DNA of 64,000 bases from Ciborinia camelliae (GCA_025890175.1 JANPYM010000001.1:1205187-1269186); one strand, 5' to 3'; numbered from the stretch's first letter, positions 49,801-62,918 are shown. Numbers and translations are program-made. The notes: a model not told the origin generated them from the letters alone.

Positions 49801-51788
49801 GTCAAGTCAGTGGTACTGGTCCTCCTGCTGTTCCTTCAGTCCCACAACGACACCGCAGTCGACCTTCGATGGATGGAGAGCGAGACTTTGAGGACGACGA
49901 TATAGAGGGAGGAACTTTACAACGAAACCCCAGCTTCAAAAAGCGAAGTCTTACACTCGATATCGGCGGCGATCTTGGACTCAACTTGGAGTCAGATTTC
50001 GACCGAGTTATCGAATCTTCAAAGGTAGCATATAATTTATCTTCTACACATTCGACTTTCTTTACTGGAGGAGCTGGGCAAGCGTCCGAACCTGGTAATC
50101 TTGCAGAAATGAGTGATCATGCTAACAAAAGCCCACGGCAGCGAGGATATTTAATGAGACAGAACACCAAAGTAGTCGTTGCAAGCAGCGATGAAAGAGA
50201 GCCCCGAGGTGCCAAGTCAGCCGGAAACTCACCCACAAAGGCAGATAATCGTCCACAATCATGGGTTGTTGAACCATGGAATGGTTCTCGTAAGAGCAAC
50301 TCTAGGCCATCCAGTCCACGCAAAAAGCCTCCGACTGGATCAGTCCCCCCGATGCCTGGTCATGAAAGTAATGCCGCCACTGGTTTAGGAATATTAACAG
50401 AAGGTCAAGTTGCCGATCCTGTCTCCGATGAAGGTAGCGAACGAGGAAGGTTGTTTGTGAAGGTCATTGGAGTAAAGGACTTAGACTTACCCCTACCCAA
50501 GAGTATGTTTACAGATCTTATTTTCGTACTTGGCTAATATCAAAATAGATGAACGATCGTGGTTTAGCCTAACATTAGATAATGGTGTACACTGCGTTAC
50601 CACAGCATGGTTGGAATTGGGGAAAAACGCGCCTATCGGGCAAGAATTTGAGCTTGTTGTACCAAATGAGCTTGAGTTTCAACTGACGTTGAATGCCAAA
50701 CTTGAGAAGCCAGCACCGCCAAAGCGTATACAAACTTCTCCAGTCAAAGCAACAAAGCCATCGAAGCCTTCAACGTTCAGTCGAGTATTCGCCTCACCAA
50801 AAAAGAGAAAGGAGCTTGAGATGAGACAAAAGGAAGAGGAGCAACGCATTGCACAACAAAAACAACAAGATGCTCAAGCATTAAAGAAATCGTCAGAACC
50901 AACTGCATGGGATCTTCTTTCGCCGCTCGCTGCCGCAGATGGTAGCTTTGGACGATCTTATGTTTGTCTAAAGGATCATGAAACTCGTTGCTTTGGACGA
51001 CCTTACAATGTGGACGTGGCTGCTTTCAATGAATGGGCAACTGAAGAGACTAACCAATCATCGAGTGTCATGAGCAAACGCAGTGTTCCTCCCCCAGTCC
51101 GAAAGCGCGCTCCTTACACGGTCGGAAAGTTGCAACTACAACTTCTTTTCGTCCCAAAGCCCAAAGGAGCTAGTGATGAAGATATGCCTAAGAGTATGAA
51201 TGCTTGCATTCGCGAGATGAAGGAAGCCGAACTTGAGGTTGCTAGACAATTCGAAGGTCATCTAAGTCAACAAGGTGGTGACTGTCCTGTAAGTTATCCT
51301 GTTGCCATGTACTATACTTGTTACTAACAGTCTTCCAGTTCTGGCGCCGTCGTTTCTTTAGACTGGCAGGAAGTAAGCTTACAGCATACCATGAATCGAC
51401 CCGGCAACCTCGTGTCACAATCAATCTCGCAAATGCCAATAGATTGATTGATGATCGTAGAGCACTCACACAGAAAGAAACCACTGCTAAAGCCGGTAAA
51501 CGTCGCAAGTCCGGTTTTGCTGAAGATGAAGAAGGCTACATGTTTGTTGAAGAAGGATTCAGAATCCGATTCAACAATGGTGAAGTTATTGATTTCTACG
51601 CTGACTCAACAGCTGATAAAGAAGCATGGATGTCTGTTCTTGATCCTTGTGTAGGCAAAGAACGCGCAGGTGGTAAAGGTGGCTGGTGTGAAATGGTCCT
51701 GAAGCGGGAAGAACATATGATGAGGAAAGCTTCCGGAACTTCTGGCAAAGGCCGATCCCACACGAGAGTGAAGAGCACCATCATTTGA
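46879..51788 (+). CDS. bud4: Bud4/anillin-like septation protein with C-terminal PH domain
   Basis: Five exons (46879-46896, 46999-47133, 47205-50502, 50549-51288, 51339-51788; introns 102, 71, 46 and 50 nt) encode 1546 residues. Bud4-type proteins scaffold septins and actin at septation sites in filamentous fungi. Residues 1-1120 are disordered: Ser/Pro-rich, with acidic tracts (DSEEEEDDEDLYYH, EAEEDDDDVDIYAIPDMY) and an 8-residue repeat at about 832-862. The conserved anillin-like C-terminus begins near 1130 (RLFVKVIGVKDLDLPLPK), with NGVHCVTTAWLELGKNAPI, STFSRVFASPKKRKE and AWDLLSPLAAADGSF. A PH domain follows at about 1375-1500 (FWRRRFFRLAGSKLTAYHE; DFYADSTADKEAWMSVL). The first exon encodes only MSSSQP. 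All junctions preserve phase and rebuild conserved sequence. Confidence 0.93.
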
Positions 51789-54061
51789 TCCTTCTTCTAC
51801 TCATCAACATTTACTGCATCGGTCTTTAAAGTTTACTTTCTAACGCCTGAAACGCTCTTCCCTTTCTTTGTATTACATTCTGCCCCGGTGGCCTTCATTC
51901 TATTTCGCCAAAATACTGTATCTTCTCGCGGGGATCCGGGTAGAAGTAGATAAAAACTTTGTCAATGTTAGGTATTGACAGACAACACCATTTTTGTTTT
52001 ATAGGTCGTTTTGGTAGGCAAGCGAGGCGGTTCATGTTTGGAGTGGGGGAAGTGGGAGCGTAATCATTTGTTTTTGTCTGCTGCTTTTGCTTTCTGTAAG
52101 ATTTCTGGTTTGAGTTGTGCCTGTTTTTCTTTAGCGTGCCAAGGCCACATTTCCTTTTATGTTTCGGATCGCTTTTCTCTTAACTTTCTTCTGGTTTGGC
52201 TTGGTTTGAGGTTAGGTTGTGCTTTATGGATTGGACCAGGTGCTTTTGCGAGAAGTGGAACGTTGGATGTATGGATGTATGGATGTAAGGATGGAGATGT
52301 GAGGAGGAGATGAGATGAGATAGGATTGCGGGTGATGCAGTTGTGTAGGAGAAAGGTAGAGAATGGTCGGCTGGGGGGTAGTAGTCATCGTGGTGAGCGT
52401 AATGAATTTGTGAAATGATGAGGAGATGAAGTACACGTATACGTATGTATGGTATGAAGAGAGTCAGTCGGTCGTTCACGAGGGCGAGTGGAGGTGGTGG
52501 TTGTTGATCGTTGGTGGTTGGTGGTTGGTCGTAAGCTAGATAAGAAAAGAAAAGAAAGAAGATGAGAGCATGAGGGAATGAAAAAAGATTGTCGGGTTTA
52601 TATAAATCTTTTATCTGTTTTTTGCTGCGATTATTTGATGGGTGATGGGATGTGATGTGATGTGTGGTGTGTGGTGTGTCTGATGTGATTTGATGTGCGG
52701 TTTGACTTATTAATTAATTGGAAATCGCTAGTTACGATGTGCGTGTATGCATGTATGTATGTATGCATGTATGTACCTATGTATGTTGCAATAGGTACTT
52801 AGATAAATAGCTTGTGGTGAATTTTTCACTTGCATGATTTATATATATACCTGTATATTGTAATCTGTAATTCAGGGTATAGGGGTATAGGGGTATAAGA
52901 GTAGGTAGGTAGGTGGGTACTATTGGATGCTTGCGGGCTTGGATTATGATGGAAGGTGATGGTGGAAGGGGAGGTGATAGGAGAAGTTGAATCCGAGTCT
53001 ATGGATTTCTAACGGTCTGGGTTATCCCATGGGAAGCCAAGCTTTATAAGATATAAGGTATAAGGTATAAGTTATTGTTTAGGTAAATTGAGGGATTAGA
53101 GTGGCTTGGATTGAGAAAGAAAGGGGTTAGTTGAGGAGGGATGAGGATGAGAAAGGGGTTTGGATGGGTTTGGATGGGATTGATGGGATTGATGGGATTG
53201 ATGGGATTGATGGGATTGATGGGATTGATGGGATTGATGGGATTGATGGGATAAGGAATATTTGGGCGAAGGGGGTGAGGAATCGAGGAAGAGAAGAAGA
53301 GAGGAAGTGACGAAGAGAAGAGAAGAGAGAGGGTATCGATCTTCAAGTGGGCGAGTAAGTAAGATGGATGTTAAGTAGTATTGTAGCCAGCGATTTATAT
53401 AGATAGATTAATCATCGATATATGAAAATAAGAAAAAAGAAATATAATATAATTTTTGGGTCTCTCTCTTTTTCTCTTTTTCTCTTTCAATTCAAGATAC
53501 AACAAACATCAGACCCAAACAAAAAAAACAAAAGAAGAGAAACAGAAACAGAAAGAGAAACTTCAGCACCTCGGGACCTTATATTCTTGAAACCTGTTTG
53601 CAGTCCTCGATGCGAGATATCCAAGCCAAGGGGTAAAAAGAACCACAATATTGGATGCCCCCAACATCAAGTATGAAAACATCAAGTCTACACTTTGAAG
53701 TTTGAGGCCAAGATTCTTATCATCTTGAAGATGTATTAGTTGATTCTTCTATTGAAATGACCCATCAAGCTCCCCGACTCTCGTCTCATGGTCATACACA
53801 CTGAACTGAAAGTGTGCATCATCGTAGCCAACTTTCCACATGGATTCAAACACATCACCATCACGTATCAGCTCTCCTATATCTCCCAGGATATATCTGA
53901 TATCCCCTCCCTATCTCAATCATCTCAGTTCCTGCACTGCCACAGTGCCACAGTGGCAGGAGTCTAGTCTAGTCCCCAAAGCACGTGATCAGTTAGATCT
54001 CCAATGCACTCATCATCTGCCTGGCCTGCCGGTAAATCTAGACGAGGTGGATGGGTCGGCC
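51789..54061. other. Intergenic, nothing supported
   Basis: Includes the probable 3' UTR of the Bud4-like gene, TATG/CATG runs (about 52747-52785), TAGGGGTA repeats (52877-52898), the 9-bp repeat listed separately, and a CT-rich, then CAAA/GAAAC-rich segment at 53458-53560 that looks like a plus-strand leader but is not followed by a convincing frame. Confidence 0.45.
53176..53252. repeat. 9-bp tandem repeat TGATGGGAT
   Basis: About eight perfect copies. The 9-bp period keeps one frame open and yields an artefactual Asn-Pro-Ile frame on the minus strand. Confidence 0.92.
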
Positions 54062-54413
54062 TCAGCCCCATGGAGTATTTTGAAGGTCGGAATGTTTTGT
54101 TTCGGTATGGTTAGATAAGAGGTCGTGGATGTGGGTTAAAGCAGTTTCGGATAATTCTGTCCTCTGTACTTCATGACGCATGTGATATTGCGTTTGGTTG
54201 TTAATTATGGTGGATCCATCAGGGGGGACCTCGAGGTAGCGGGAATCTAGATCCGCTATGATGAACAATAGTCGAAGAAGAGTGCGTATGTACATACAAC
54301 AAAGAAAAGATCAAACCTCTCGAGAATTGAAGACCGAGTGGCTTCACGAGTAATGTGATAAGAGTTGGGAGTAATGGTAACTTGACTAAAGCTGCAAATG
54401 GATCGCCTTCCAT
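54062..54413 (-). CDS. Possible two-exon gene for a 96-residue protein
   Basis: Two minus-strand segments (54413-54317 and 54255-54062) join in phase across a 61-nt intron with a weak donor (GTTTGA) and a CATAG acceptor. The product would start MEGDPFAALVKLPLLPTL, with a hydrophobic segment at about residues 8-26, and end LSNHTETKHSDLQNTPWG. The frame is open further upstream of this Met, so the start is uncertain. No family recognised, and no leader seen. The phase-consistent junction is the only evidence. Confidence 0.3.
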
Positions 54414-57400
54414 TTGAAGTTCAAAATTGCGCCATTGTGTATGAGACAACTCGGCAGATGTCGTGCATCGTAGTATGGGGGTACCAACTCATCCGCATAT
54501 GTTGTGAAGTAATATCCCCGCGTACTTGTCACTTGTCAAATATGTAACTTGTCATATTTGAGTATATTTCCACCCGTCTAACAAACACCTACCTAGTTCG
54601 GCAATCCCTTATCTTCTCCATCTATTCCAACCAAAGCTGAACACTAGCCAAGCACATCCCAAACGAAACACTATAAAATTCCAGCCATCTATGTAACGTA
54701 TGAAAAACTTACGAGCCGGGTTGTTCGTCCAGCCCTATGGATCAATAAACCCCCCACCAATACAACGTAGGCCGAGAAGCCAAAACAGTCAAACCTCAAC
54801 GTTGTGCACATCAGATATCCTTCCCTCCATTTTCTCATCCCGCTTTCTCCACAATATGGGAAGCACCGTACCATACACGCACATAACATAACATCAAGAT
54901 CCTGGCGGATCACTTGCTCACGCCAGCCCCAGACATTTCACCAGAAATTGAGTGCATATTTTTATTCCGAAATGCACGCGTGGATTTATGCAGGTGAGTA
55001 CGTTTCACTAGGAACTATGTTGCACAATAATGGGAATTTCAACTTTGAAGATCAAAAAAAATATAAGTTTAGGATTTGTTGTAGAACACCAAGATCAAAG
55101 AAATGGTCCCACAAATGCGTTTTATCGTCATCCACTACTAGATCGATTTACGGAAGAGCGGAAACTCTTTCCAAATATGTTTTGCCTAAACTAACAATCA
55201 TATTCAGTCATCAAGAAAAGATCTAAAAGATCTAAACGATCTAGAACTGGATGATAAGTTAGTTATCGGCAAAAGTATTTTCAGTCTAGATGTCTCCTCC
55301 GTACCTAGTCCGTACCGGCGTAGCTACCTAGGGTTCTGACTCCTACCTCCTACTATGAGATCGAATCGAATTGAATCAAAAGCGGAAACTTTGATCAATT
55401 GGTGTGACGATATAAAATCTGAAACAAGGATAGAATAAGTGATAACCAATTGGAAGCATCAATTGGAGCGACACATCACACATCATACATGTGAAATCGC
55501 CGATGAGAGCTTTGAAGGAATCTTTGAATTCTTTTTTCTGATCGGTCAGAAAAGTAAAAGTGTTTGTGGACAGTGGGGTGGGGTTGAAATACGTACGCAT
55601 AAGCCGGGTAAATTACGGTCATTTGGGAAAAAGCTTGGAACTTTGGAAGGCATAAAGAAGAATTTGATGCTTGAACGTTGAATGATAAGTCCGACTGATA
55701 GAGTGATGGATAGATGGATAGATGGATAGATGGATAGATGGATAGATGGATAGATGGATAGATGGATAGATGGATAGATGGATAGATGGATAGATGGATA
55801 GATGGATAGATGGATAGATGGATAGATGGATAGATGGATAGATGGATAGATGGATAGATGGATAGATGGATAGATGGATTTGATAGACTTGATAGTCAAG
55901 ATAGTCAAGATAGTCAAGATAGTCAAGATAGTAGTCAAAACTGTCAAAATTGTCAAAATTGTCAAAATTGTCAATGACTCCCCCACGAGCCACGGGCCAT
56001 GAGTATCCTTTGACCAAACTCTATTATTATGCCTTGAGAGTTGGGACTCGGGAGCAGGCTTTAAATTCCCGGTAGGTACTCAGGTAGGAGGAAGAAAAGT
56101 ATCACTTGGAGTCTTTGATGCCTTGACCAAATCGTGGAACGTGGGCGAGCTGATGGATAGATGATAAATGACAAACATAACCTTATTAATTATCTCCCGA
56201 CCGAGATACGATTCAACAGGGGGAGTATTTTGCTGAAGAAAAGAGAATACTACTGTATTGTAGGTACTGTATGCAAGTTGAGATTGTCGATGTCGGGTCA
56301 CAATTTTTGATATACATGTCCTGTACTTATTAATAGGGGTCCAAATATATCGAGCGTATGTATGTATGCCACTCATGACTCATCGCATTGTCGATAATCG
56401 TATCAAAAGGGGAAGGACCAGGAGAATGATAAAAAAAAATAGACATACATCCATAATCCATCATTTATAATCCATTATTGATAGATATAATAAATATGAT
56501 AAATATGATAAATAACGTTAAACATTTCGACGATACCGCGTACAACCGCACAACCGTACAACCGTTCTGTAAGCCGTGAACACTGAGCACTGAGCATTGA
56601 CCAAGATTGCCGGATGAATGGATGACGGATGACGGATGACGGAGGTGGCTGCAGCTTTCCATCGTTGTGCCTGCATATTTTTTCGACTTTTTGCTTTTCC
56701 TTCTCCTTGTTCCGAATGGCTGTGGCAGTGTGGTGGGACAGATTGAGGGGAACCTTGGGGGGTCCAATCTAATCTAAATTGGAAAAGTTTGAATAGACTC
56801 CGATAGAGTCGTCACCGGAAGGAACGTGTGAAGCACCGAAGTGGAGAATATAAAAGAGAGAACCTTGGAAGAAGAATTATTATGATTCTAACCAGGGGGG
56901 AAATGTACTCTGGAGGGGTGGTGGGTTGGTGGGTTGGTGGATTGGTCTCGAAATGCAATCAAGACAGCGTTGCATATGCAGTGGCGGTAAACAATGGAAC
57001 CCTTCAAGGTGTAAGTAGGTACTCAGTGCTAGGTACGGAAATCTGGATGGATGATATGGATAATAATGGATAATGGATAATGGATCATGGATCATGGATG
57101 GATGGTATGATATGAGAAGTGGAGAGGGGGTGCAGGTGAGGTGAGTGAGTACCTACCTAGTATTACCTATACAAAGCCAAAAAGCCACCATTGATGGATG
57201 ACACGCTTCAAGTTACGAAGCCATTGATGGATATGGATTGAAATTCTTTAACTGTACTTACTATGTGTATCGAAAGGGAAGGAAAGGACAGGATTCAAAA
57301 GCCTCGAAGTCTCAGAGTACGAAGAACTTTGATTCTATTGGATCAGTCATGGTCTCATGGACTACTCCGTCACCTCCGTTAAGAGACTTCAGGAAGTGGG

Positions 57401-58879
57401 GAATCCCTCTCCTTCCCTTTGAGTGGACCGATTATCTCTTTGGGGGTAAGCCGTGAAAGCGATCATTGATCAATTGAGGAAATCCGAGAATCCAATAAAG
57501 TGGAGAGAGTCAGAAAAAGCCAGAGAATCAGTAGTATCGAGTGGGGGCTGGGGCATCTCGATTCTCAAACTTAAAAATTGACGGCAGACTCGTAGCTTGA
57601 GCAAGTTGGGAGCCAGGAAGGATTTGTCCATGACCCCAGGTGAACTTTAAAAGGGCGTGGTCCGGTAATCTAGTGGGTACGAGATATTCTAGAATCTGGT
57701 CTAAAATCCATAAGGTTATCAGATTATTATCCAGTCAAATCTTAACAAACCGACACACTTGTGGAACATTGAAAACTACTCCCTCACAACTTGGAAGAGT
57801 CACAGTGTGAGTCTCACACACAGTAATAATTGATATAAAAAAAGCGAAAATTTATTACGAAGAAAAGCATCGTATGCAATGATGCAAGCATTGAGCATGC
57901 GCATCTTGTATACGAATATCCGAATATTTATGCTCATAGCTTCAATGAATGTGTTGTAACAAGAGGTCAAAATTCAAACAAGGCCAGAACTGATAGAAAA
58001 AGTAATTAGCCTCACCTAGGCAGCCAACTTCCCCGATGATGCCAACCTAGAAGATGATGAATTTTGTGGGTTAAATTGATAACCTTAATGGTGCAATTTG
58101 GGGAGAAGTTGATATAATATATGATATAGAGAGAAAACAACCTAATCCATTCACCACTGTTACTCTCTATGACTATAATCATTGACTACCTATATTACTA
58201 CTGCCACTATTCCTACCGTTCACTACACATTATCTATTTTTATATCCCAACTATCCCGCACCATTCAACAGCTCAATGGTATCGTTTCAACATCAAAAAG
58301 AGAGAATTCACTTAGCAAGTGACAACATCAACCCTACATTTACATCTACATCTACATACATTTTCTGAAACTCGGAATCGCGGCGGAGTCCTACAGTTCA
58401 AAGTTTATCAACCTTCAAAGATTCTTCCGGGACGGAAGCTACCAAGAGCATCCACGCCATCGATTGCAACTTGGCGGTCAAGAAGCTAGACTTGTCTAAA
58501 GATACGCACTGTACTTTCCCCAAACCTTATTAGGCAGTGGATTCAAGACGAAACGTTTGTGCATACGTACAGTGGATTAAACAGTATATGGATATTGGAC
58601 AACAAGAGTAGTACAAGCCAAATCAAAGCAAGCCAGCAAAAATCTACAGTACCGAGTATCCAGATTGCAACAACAACACCATACTATACTTTACGGGACC
58701 ATACGATTGTTAGACAACAAAGAAACCCTGGGATTAAAGTTTCCCTCTACTACTTGGAAAAGATTGATAACTTCGTTCTTTGAAATCTATCAGAAAAAGA
58801 GTACTTAGTCATCCTTTATTCTTCTTCTTCTCCTGATTCAATAATTTTGACCATCCTCCTTTTTCATCCTTTCACTACC
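54414..58879. other. Gene desert
   Basis: No gene supported. Contains the GATAGATG array listed separately, GATGACGGATGACGG runs (56615-56642) and GGATAATGGATCATGG runs (57055-57100). Short frames only. Confidence 0.5.
55706..55879. repeat. 8-bp tandem repeat GATAGATG
   Basis: About 21 near-perfect units, followed by a short AGATAGTCA repeat (55884-55935) and a TTGTCAAAA repeat (55940-55972), all near-adjacent. Confidence 0.95.
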
Positions 58880-60128
58880 GAGATCAACAACTCATAACTT
58901 CATACGGTTCAACAAAGACTGATCAGAATCATATGAAATCTTTTCCCTCGCGTTACATCAATACAACAGTTACAACAACTCTGGAAATAGATCGATCACC
59001 TTGATAGTTCCCGGTTCAATTGATCGATACCTAATAAGACCTCGATCTTCCCTTCCAAACAAGCCAACCAATAATCCTTTCAAGGGTCTCCAAAGACCAC
59101 CACTCCAACTAACGTCAAACCAACAATTTCATTGGGTGGTCAGCGTTTCTAAGTAACCTTACAAGGTAGTTACAACCAAAAAGATACGATTAGAAAGAAG
59201 CACGCAATATTCTCACCTCCAGCGTTTTTTCGACTTCTTTGTTACTTTATCTATTCAAGATCTCCCTTCATCGATCATATATTATCTCCTGTCAATCTTT
59301 TTTTTCTTCGAACATTGAAGTCCGTTGTCGGAAATAGGAATTGATAAATCATATCAAACCTCCATCCCCAGGTCCCCCCCCAAGATTTATCCCACACGGA
59401 ATATTATCAGATATTGGTCAATTCATTTGCCAACATCGCAACTCAATTTGTCATTCGACCATCACTGCATCTATCTCATTGCATATCTTTGTACCGAGCT
59501 TATTAGATTGTGTCTCCGTATCGCAGCATTTCTCTCACATCCCACACTCTCCGATTTCGCCAATAAAATAATAATTAGGTTCTGAGGGAACAGCTTGGAG
59601 TCATACCGGTCGGTTCATCTCTTATCAGGACCTGATTACTACTAGGTATACATACTACCGGTAGGCGGTAGGACCCCAGTACTAGTACTACTAGTAGGTA
59701 CTACTAGTATCTCTACACCATCACAAATAAAGATTCACGACTGAGAACCAAGAATCTTTTTTTCAATCCCCAATCCCCAATCGAGATAAAATAAAAGAAT
59801 TTATTTGATCCTTGATTTTTATTCCTTTTGATCATTTATCATATCATATCATATCAATCATTCCCATCTCTCTCACACTGGAACTCCAACCTTCCTCAGC
59901 TGCACCTATCCAATTCAGTATCACGAGAAACATTCACAAGACCGAGGTCGACCAGGGGAGACTCTATATCTCATAAGAACGAGCTACCCACAAGATATAA
60001 AGACATATTTTATATTTACCCACATACTTTCGATCAACAACTTATATAGAAGATCTTCTAAGATCTTCTCCTTGTCGATTGTCTCCATATACTAAAAAGG
60101 AAGAACTTGTATCTTCCTAATCGCCATC
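58880..60128 (+). promoter_or_regulatory. Long CA/CT-rich leader region of the Ecl1-like gene
   Basis: About 1.2 kb directly upstream of the ATG has the CA- and CT-rich, ATG-containing texture of fungal 5' UTRs, unlike the purine/AT mix further left. Short upstream frames (59325-59585, 59341-59571) lie within it. A TATC ATATC repeat occurs at 59835-59855. This suggests a long, possibly spliced, uORF-bearing leader. Confidence 0.4.
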
Positions 60129-61260
60129 ATGACACATCCAACAAAACCAGCCCTCTTTCGAACACACACTTCACCCGCACTTGAAATGAGCTCGGAGAAG
60201 AATACAGAGAAGAAGACGCATCATGCACGCAGAAAGTCAGGAAAGGAATATGCGGTAGTAGCAGAAAAAAGAAGTAGTCGACCGACAACTTTACACAGGA
60301 GGACAACACCACAAACTATTCCCAAAGTTGGTAGAAGCAAGGAGAGAGAAAACCAATACGTGGAGAAGGACGATGGGGAGAGTTTTCCACAGTTCTGGTA
60401 AGTTTATCTGTCAGATGATGATTCCTAGGATTGGAAAAACGCGGGGTGCATATTTGTGGCTGAATTGAAACTGACGAATTACTTCAGTATGACCTGCGAA
60501 AAGCAATTTACACCAGCGAACAATACCTTTCTCTATTGCTCCGAAGAGTGAGTATTACCTGCTGTTTCCGGATTGTATTGCAGAAATCACTAACAAGATT
60601 AATAGATGCCGTCTTCATGATCACGCCCCTACATACACTTCTCGATCGAACCCATATGCAACGGCCCCAAATTCTCCACCATTGACTCCATTTATGTCAA
60701 GCACATCTTTATACTCTCCCGAAGAACCTCGAGACATCGTACCTCGACTTTCCCCCACACAATCTCGACCTCGATCATACTTCAAATCACCATACCCCAC
60801 CGATTTCTCTACCTCCTACCAAGCACCATCCGCATCCCTCCCAGCATCTCACTTCTATACCCCATTGCAAGCCGATAGACATTCATCGAGTGCCTTGGAA
60901 AGTTTAAGAGAATTAGCCACAACTCTACCTCGATCAAATCGCCCACAAGAGCCGGAATCTCCACCAACCACTGCTCTTTCGAGGACTTCTTCTCAAGTGT
61001 GGAATTATATGCCTTTTACAAGCAAAACCACTACAGCTACACCCCTCACCACACCAGGAAACTCGTACTCAAACAGTAGCATTAGCTACTCTGCCCGTCG
61101 AAGCCGAGAAGATTTATATTCGCTCGGGACGGGTCAAAAATTTAGCAGTACGGGTGGTATGGGTATGGATCGACCATTACCACCCCGAAGTGGACCAGGT
61201 GGCTATGGACATCGCCCTAGGAGTATCGACTTGGTTACACCATATACACCAGGCATTTAA
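60129..61260 (+). CDS. Ecl1-family zinc-binding (life-span regulatory) protein
   Basis: Three exons (60129-60397, 60488-60547, 60606-61260; introns 90 and 58 nt) encode 327 residues. The middle exon completes the family signature: FCMTCEKQF, about 15 residues, then YCSEECR, a treble CxxC/CxxxxC zinc-binding knuckle at about residues 90-112. Yeast Ecl1-type proteins act in the nucleus to extend chronological life span and respond to nutrient limitation. The N-terminal 85 residues are basic (THHARRKSGKEY). The C-terminal two thirds are Ser/Pro/Thr-rich and probably disordered, with PRSIDLVTPYTPGI at the end. The introns flank the zinc motif on both sides and all phases agree. Domain call is firm; the physiological role in this species is inferred from yeast. 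Confidence 0.85.
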
Positions 61261-62040
61261 AGGCCCGACGAAAGGGTGCATGTTTTAGATTATTTTTCAT
61301 TCGGCAGAGATATCTATTTGATCATTTTCAGGCATGGCGAGCATTGCGTTATCTCGTGGTAATATAGATCCAGCATGAATTGGGATTGGGATTGGTAATG
61401 GTATTTGGCATATGCATACGAGCATCAGCATCAGAATTAGCATCAGCGTCGTACATAGCTACCTAGCTAGCAAGCCAATAGTGAAGGAGTTAATGATTGG
61501 GAGAAGGGGGGGGTTTCAAAAAGTTTTTGGGAGCACATGCGTAATGCATTATGCAGATGATGATCGGATGGGTTGGAATGGGTTGGGTTGGGTTAGGAGG
61601 GGATGGACGAATAATAAATACATGGAATTATTAGATAGATTTTGCGATGAAGTTTTACATCGCTTTAGTTAATACCTACCTACCTATACCTACCAATATA
61701 TATATACATATATATACATACATAAATACACACGTCTTTAATAATAATATATATTTTTAACATCTCGTGTCTTGTTGTATTCGGATCTCGTGAGACGATG
61801 AATGATGTTTGGGATTTGGGATTTGGTGTTTGGTGTTTAATTACCTACCGTATCTACCTACCTAGGTATTATTCGATATTGATCGAGGTATTTACAACAA
61901 TCTTACTTGAAATAATGAATTGGAATAACGATTTGGAAGTTGGAAGTTGGGAGTTGGAAGTTGGAACTTTGTATATGGAACTTTGTATATGGAATGAATG
62001 GAATGAATGGAATGTTTTGGGATGGATATAAATATAAATA
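61261..62040. other. Intergenic and 3' flank of the Ecl1-like gene
   Basis: ATCAGCATCAGAATTAGC repeats (61422-61448), ACCTACCTACC clusters (61675-61694, 61850-61868), a TATATATACATA run (61696-61725), and GTTGGAAGTTGGGAG and GGAATGAAT repeats (61930-62015). No gene. Confidence 0.5.
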
Positions 62041-62044
62041 TATA

Positions 62045-62172
62045 GATACGAGCTTTGCCTCCGGCCCCTCGGTGCCGGGAAAAACGATTCGCCTCGCTGC
62101 GTTCGTCGAATCATTTTTCAGGGCACCTTAGGACCTACTGCGCAGCTCGTCTGCCGGAGGCTATCAGATACC
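62045..62172. other. GC-rich nested inverted-repeat element
   Basis: Three nested stems are visible in about 125 nt: GCCTCCGGC (about 62056) with GCCGGAGGC (about 62153); GGTGCC with GGCACC; and AAAACGATTCG with CGAATCATTTT around a loop CCTCGCTGCGTT. ACGAGCT/AGCTCGT can also pair. It sits exactly at the border to AT-rich DNA. No gene overlaps. Confidence 0.6.
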
Positions 62173-62224
62173 TAATCTGGTAATATTGAAGCTATTCGCA
62201 AAATTCTATTTTTTTTGAAATAAA

Positions 62225-62420
62225 AGAATTAATAAAATAATTAATAAAATAATTAATAAAATAATTAATAAAATAATTAATAAAAGAATTAATAAAATAA
62301 TTAATGAAATAATTAATAAAATAATTAATAAAATAATTAATAAAATAATTAATCAAATAATTAATAAAATAATTAATAAAATAATTAATCAAATAATTAA
62401 TAAAATAATTAATAAAATTG
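62225..62420. repeat. 12-bp AT tandem repeat AATAATTAATAA
   Basis: About 16 units of AATTAATAAAATA with few substitutions. Further AATT/ATTA low-complexity DNA continues to about 62545. Confidence 0.93.
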
Positions 62421-62555
62421 TTGTATTTTAATTAAAAATATAATACCTATCTCTTAATTAATTATATAATTTATTTATTTAATTAAATATATTAATTAAT
62501 TAATTAAATAATTAATAAATTATATATTTATTTAATTATACAGGGTATAATTAAA

Positions 62556-62918
62556 TGTACGGTACGGTAGTACGAACTACGCGAACACGTGCCTAGTACG
62601 ATCATTCGAATCGTACAGGGTTCTTTCAGAATTCGAAACGCCGCATTAGGAAAGGTCGATTCTTTGTTCGAATTTCAGTTGGAAAAAGCAATATAGTGGG
62701 GCATTTCATTTTCGATACTATGATTTTCAATCAATATAATCAATAGAATCAAAATACTATTCTACTGTATATATATAAAATATAATACGTTTATCTTTTA
62801 TTTAATTAATTAATCGTGATCTAGAACCTAGCCTACGTTCCCTGCGCCACGCATATACCCCTGCATATGCGTAGCATGTGACCTGTACGACTTGCAACTT
62901 GCAACAGGTTATGAGCCC
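62556..62918 (+). mobile_element. Candidate Ty1/copia-type LTR followed by a half-tRNA-iMet primer binding site
   Basis: A 351-bp segment starts TGTACGG (62556) and ends TTGCAACA (62906), has TGT...ACA ends and an internal TATA-like run (62766-62780). Directly after it, GGTTATGAGCCC (62907-62918) is complementary to the anticodon arm of eukaryotic initiator tRNA-Met (GGGCTCATAACC), the primer site used by copia-class elements that prime from a half tRNA. No gag-pol is visible to the right edge; the following DNA is AT-rich repeats, so the element is probably truncated or decayed. Confidence 0.5.

Noticed and set aside
53044..53346. Asn-Pro-Ile repeat frame on the minus strand
   Set aside because: Product of a 9-bp tandem repeat that keeps one frame open.
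55546..56017. 146- and 132-codon minus-strand frames
   Set aside because: Product of the GATAGATG array (Ile-Tyr-Pro-Ser repeats).
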